Shown in pieces: positions 5,603 through 7,504 of a stretch of 7,504 nucleotides of DNA. The translations under genes and the position numbers were made by a program. Numbering within the stretch: position 1 is the stretch's first letter; every line of letters begins with the position of its first letter. The stretch lies in NCBI GenBank assembly GCA_000980735.1, contig LBFQ01000031.1:10538-18041 (forward strand), read 5' to 3'. The stretch comes from Candidatus Caldipriscus sp. T1.2 (GTDB lineage Bacteria > Hydrothermota > Hydrothermia > LBFQ01). Below the pieces are notes generated by a model that was not told the origin of the DNA, ran no database searches, and saw only the letters and a program-made list of their open reading frames with translations.

Positions 5603-5986
5603 ATGAAAGTTAAGGAAGGGCTACTTTACACGAAGGAGCACGAGTGGGCAAAAATAGAGGGACAATTTGCGATAGTTGGGATAACCGACTACGCGCAGGA
5701 GCAGTTGGGTGACATAGTTTACGTTGAGCTTCCGGAGGTGGGGAAAAAGGTGAAGAAGATGGATGCGGTTGCGACCATAGAGGCGGTAAAGACCGCCGCG
5801 GATGTATATTCTCCAGTTTCGGGAGAGGTGGTGGAAGTTAATACGGAGCTTAAGGAAAAGCCGGAGCTGATAAACCAGGATCCTTATGGTAGGGGTTGGA
5901 TATTCAAGATAAGGATGGAAAACCCTGAGGAAAAGTCCGATCTAATGAGCGCGGAAGAATACGAGAAGTTCCTGGAGGGGCAATGA
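5603..5986 (+). CDS. gcvH: Glycine cleavage system H protein
   Basis: 127 residues, normal for GcvH. The N-terminus has the family Y-T-K-E-H-E-W segment (residues 9-15), then a V-G-I-T-D-Y-A-Q-E-Q-L-G-D-I-V-Y block (25-40). The lipoyl site is K63 in I-E-A-V-K-T-A, followed by the conserved Y-S-P-V-S-G-E-V-V-E-V-N. The lipoylated lysine carries the aminomethyl group from the P protein to the T protein and is then reoxidised by lipoamide dehydrogenase; cytoplasmic. It is first in an operon with gcvPA, overlapping it as ATGA. The ATG start follows TACAAT by 5 nt with no ribosome-binding site, so the transcript is probably leaderless. That leaves no 5' leader for a glycine riboswitch, the usual control of gcv operons in many bacteria. 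Confidence 0.97.
   Translation: MKVKEGLLYTKEHEWAKIEGQFAIVGITDYAQEQLGDIVYVELPEVGKKVKKMDAVATIEAVKTAADVYSPVSGEVVEVNTELKEKPELINQDPYGRGWIFKIRMENPEEKSDLMSAEEYEKFLEGQ
5974..5978 (+). promoter_or_regulatory. Shine-Dalgarno GGAGG for gcvPA
   Basis: GGAGG lies inside the last codons of gcvH, 4 nt before the gcvPA ATG at 5983. It shows that ribosomes here do use Shine-Dalgarno sites inside operons, in contrast to the promoter-proximal genes. Confidence 0.6.
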
Positions 5987-7296
5987 GATACCTTTCCCTT
6001 TCGGATGAGGACAGGAAGGAAATTTTAGAAAAGCTTGGTTATAAAAGCGAGGAGGAGCTTTTCAAGGACGCGACGGGGGAGGAGAAGTTCACGGAAAGTA
6101 TAGATCTACCATCACTATCCGAAGTTGAGGTTTATAATAGGCTATTCAATCTGTCTTTAAAGAACGCCTTTAATTTGAAGGTTTTTGCGGGGGGTGGAGC
6201 TTACGATGTATATACTCCCGCCGTGGTAAACCATATACTCTTAAGGTCGGAGTTTTACACCGCATATACCCCATACCAACCCGAGGTTTCGCAGGGAACC
6301 TTACAGGCCATGTTTGAATTCCAGAGTTTTATATCCGATTTAACGCGTATGGAGGTGACGAACGCATCCATGTACGACGGTGGAACCTCCCTTGCGGAGG
6401 CAATACTTATGTCTTTCAGGCTAACGAGGAAATATAAAGTTTTGATCCCAAAATCCCTCAATCCTCTATACAAGATGGTTATTAAAACTTATCTTCCCGA
6501 CTTTGCGGAGGTTGAAGAATACTCATTCACCCCCTCGGGTTCCGCGGATGTGGTGGAAATTTCATCTAAAATAGATGCTGAGACCGCATCTTTGGTTGTT
6601 CAGAGCCCCAATTATTTTGGCATAGTTGAGAATACGAAAATTTTAGGTTCTTTGGCTAAGGAGAGAAACTTAATTTACATAGTACATTACGACCCAGTTG
6701 CGGTGGCCATATTGACCCCACCCGGAGAGGCGGGTGCGGATATAGCGACAGCGGAAGGGCAAGTTTTGGGAATACCCTTGAGCTTTGGGGGACCTTACGT
6801 TGGACTTTTCTCTTCTTTGAAAAAACATATAAGGCAAATGCCGGGAAGGATCGTGGCAGAAACCGTTGATGCAAATGGGAGGAGGGGGTATGTGACGACC
6901 TTACAGACAAGGGAGCAATTTATAAGGAGGGAAAAGGCAACGAGCAACATATGTACAAACAACCAGCTTGTCGCCCTTGCGGTTACGGTGTATTTGGCCC
7001 TTATAGGTAAGAGGGGACTTATTGAGAACGCAAAGAAGACATTGGCAAAAACGAAGTATTTCGTTGAGAATTTGCCCAAGGGATATAAGGTTGCCTTTGA
7101 TGGTTTCCACTTCAGGGAGGTGGTCGTTAAAACGCCCGTAAAGGCTAAGGAAGTTAGGGATCGTCTTATAGAAAAAGGTTTCCTTGTGGGTCCCATAGTG
7201 GAGGAGTTGGGGGAGGACTACCTGATCTTTGCTTTTACCGAAAAGCATACGAAGGAAGATATAGATAAACTCTTGGAAGAACTTGGAAGATCGTAG
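5983..7296 (+). CDS. gcvPA: Glycine dehydrogenase (decarboxylating), subunit 1 (P-protein alpha chain)
   Basis: 437 residues, close to the usual 440-450 for the split P protein's N-terminal chain. Family hallmarks are clear: F-A-G-G-G-A-Y-D-V-Y-T-P (about residues 68-79), T-A-Y-T-P-Y-Q-P-E-V-S-Q-G-T-L-Q (94-109), and N-A-S-M-Y-D-G-G-T-S-L-A-E-A (127-140). Later come G-G-P-Y-V-G and R-Q-M-P-G-R-I-V. In the two-chain enzyme the pyridoxal-phosphate lysine is in the beta chain (GcvPB), so its absence here is expected. The complex decarboxylates glycine and passes the aminomethyl group to lipoyl-GcvH. The ATG overlaps the gcvH TGA and has GGAGG upstream, indicating translational coupling. gcvPB, normally the next gene, does not follow; galT does, overlapping the gcvPA end by 14 nt. 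Confidence 0.97.
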   Translation: MRYLSLSDEDRKEILEKLGYKSEEELFKDATGEEKFTESIDLPSLSEVEVYNRLFNLSLKNAFNLKVFAGGGAYDVYTPAVVNHILLRSEFYTAYTPYQPEVSQGTLQAMFEFQSFISDLTRMEVTNASMYDGGTSLAEAILMSFRLTRKYKVLIPKSLNPLYKMVIKTYLPDFAEVEEYSFTPSGSADVVEISSKIDAETASLVVQSPNYFGIVENTKILGSLAKERNLIYIVHYDPVAVAILTPPGEAGADIATAEGQVLGIPLSFGGPYVGLFSSLKKHIRQMPGRIVAETVDANGRRGYVTTLQTREQFIRREKATSNICTNNQLVALAVTVYLALIGKRGLIENAKKTLAKTKYFVENLPKGYKVAFDGFHFREVVVKTPVKAKEVRDRLIEKGFLVGPIVEELGEDYLIFAFTEKHTKEDIDKLLEELGRS

Positions 7297-7504
7297 GGAT
7301 CCCTTTAGGGGTATAAGGGTGATCTTTGCACCCGAGAGGGTAAAGAGACCGCACGAGGGTGATAAGGATTTTATTTGCCCCTTTTGCCCGGGAAACGAAA
7401 ACTTAACTCCCCCGGAAGTATTGAGGGTTGGGGATGAAAATTGGAGGGTAAGGGTCTTTCCAAACAAGTACCCCTTTGCGGATATCCACGAGGTAATAGT
7501 CGGG
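7283..7504 (+). CDS. galT: Galactose-1-phosphate uridylyltransferase, N-terminal part (runs off the right edge)
   Basis: 74 codons are visible. The start of GalT is clear: R-R-D-P-F-R-G, then V-I-F-A-P-E-R-V-K-R-P-H, the zinc pair in C-P-F-C-P-G-N-E, the T-P-P-E-V-L-R segment, and V-R-V-F-P-N-K-Y-P-F followed by H-E-V-I-V. GalT swaps UMP between UDP-glucose and galactose-1-phosphate in the Leloir pathway; the catalytic H-x-H lies beyond the window. The TTG at 7283 is the only start-type codon between an in-frame stop (7262-7264) and the conserved R-R-D-P segment. It has only a weak GGAAG upstream. A GTG at 7319 would remove the conserved N-terminus. The 14-nt overlap with gcvPA places it in the gcv operon. 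Some relatives in this superfamily are UDP-glucose/ADP-glucose phosphorylases. Confidence 0.9.
   Translation, partial: MEDRRDPFRGIRVIFAPERVKRPHEGDKDFICPFCPGNENLTPPEVLRVGDENWRVRVFPNKYPFADIHEVIVG

Noticed and set aside
6901..7467. 188-residue open frame on the minus strand
   Set aside because: It lies antisense to gcvPA and galT, which have unmistakable family motifs in their own frames, and its translation shows no recognisable domain.
1..7504. tRNA/rRNA genes, CRISPR arrays, insertion sequences or transposon ends
   Set aside because: No cloverleaf-like sequence, regular repeat-spacer series, transposase motif or paired terminal repeats were seen; almost all of the window is accounted for by coding sequence.

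Overview
The window comes from a bacterium that looks thermophilic and has an outer membrane. The protein-coding strands favour AGG/AGA for Arg and ATA for Ile, GC content is moderate, and genes are packed tightly. A TonB-dependent receptor and a lipoprotein imply a diderm envelope. No 16S or other marker gene is present. A deep-branching thermophilic lineage (Aquificota-like or a candidate phylum such as WOR-3/Hydrothermae) is only a guess.

Layout: (1) 1-324 minus, the 5' part of a lipoprotein gene running off the left edge. (2) A 43-bp divergent promoter region at 325-367. (3) 368-1207 plus, a seven-bladed WD40-type beta-propeller protein. (4) 1217-2653 plus, tldD, a zinc metalloprotease. 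(5) 2650-3582 minus, a DnaA-like AAA+ ATPase that meets tldD tail-to-tail and shares a TTAA with it for both stop codons. (6) A gap at 3583-3711 with a strong minus-strand hairpin-plus-U7 terminator. (7) 3712-5499 minus, a TonB-dependent receptor with the CxxxM and HxM copper-site motifs of the OprC/NosA family. (8) A 103-bp divergent intergenic region at 5500-5602 with two promoters and two palindromes. (9) 5603-5986 plus gcvH, 5983-7296 plus gcvPA, and 7283-7504 plus galT (cut by the right edge), which form one overlapping operon.

The most general pattern concerns how genes start. The lipoprotein, propeller, tldD, copper-receptor and gcvH genes each have a TATAAT/TAGAAT/TACAAT hexamer ending only 5-8 nt before the start codon and no Shine-Dalgarno sequence, which predicts leaderless mRNAs. 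The internal operon gene gcvPA instead has a GGAGG and an ATGA overlap with gcvH. This rule also resolves start codons: it puts the propeller gene at TTG 368 rather than an ATG at 197, and that trimmed protein is exactly one seven-blade propeller.

Functions: glycine cleavage (H protein plus the alpha half of the P protein) is joined to galactose-1-phosphate uridylyltransferase. The divergent gene probably imports copper. The DnaA-like protein keeps the AAA+ core but lacks domains I/II and has lost the DHTT DNA-recognition motif, so it may not act as an ordinary replication initiator. No tRNA, rRNA, CRISPR array, insertion sequence or riboswitch was seen.
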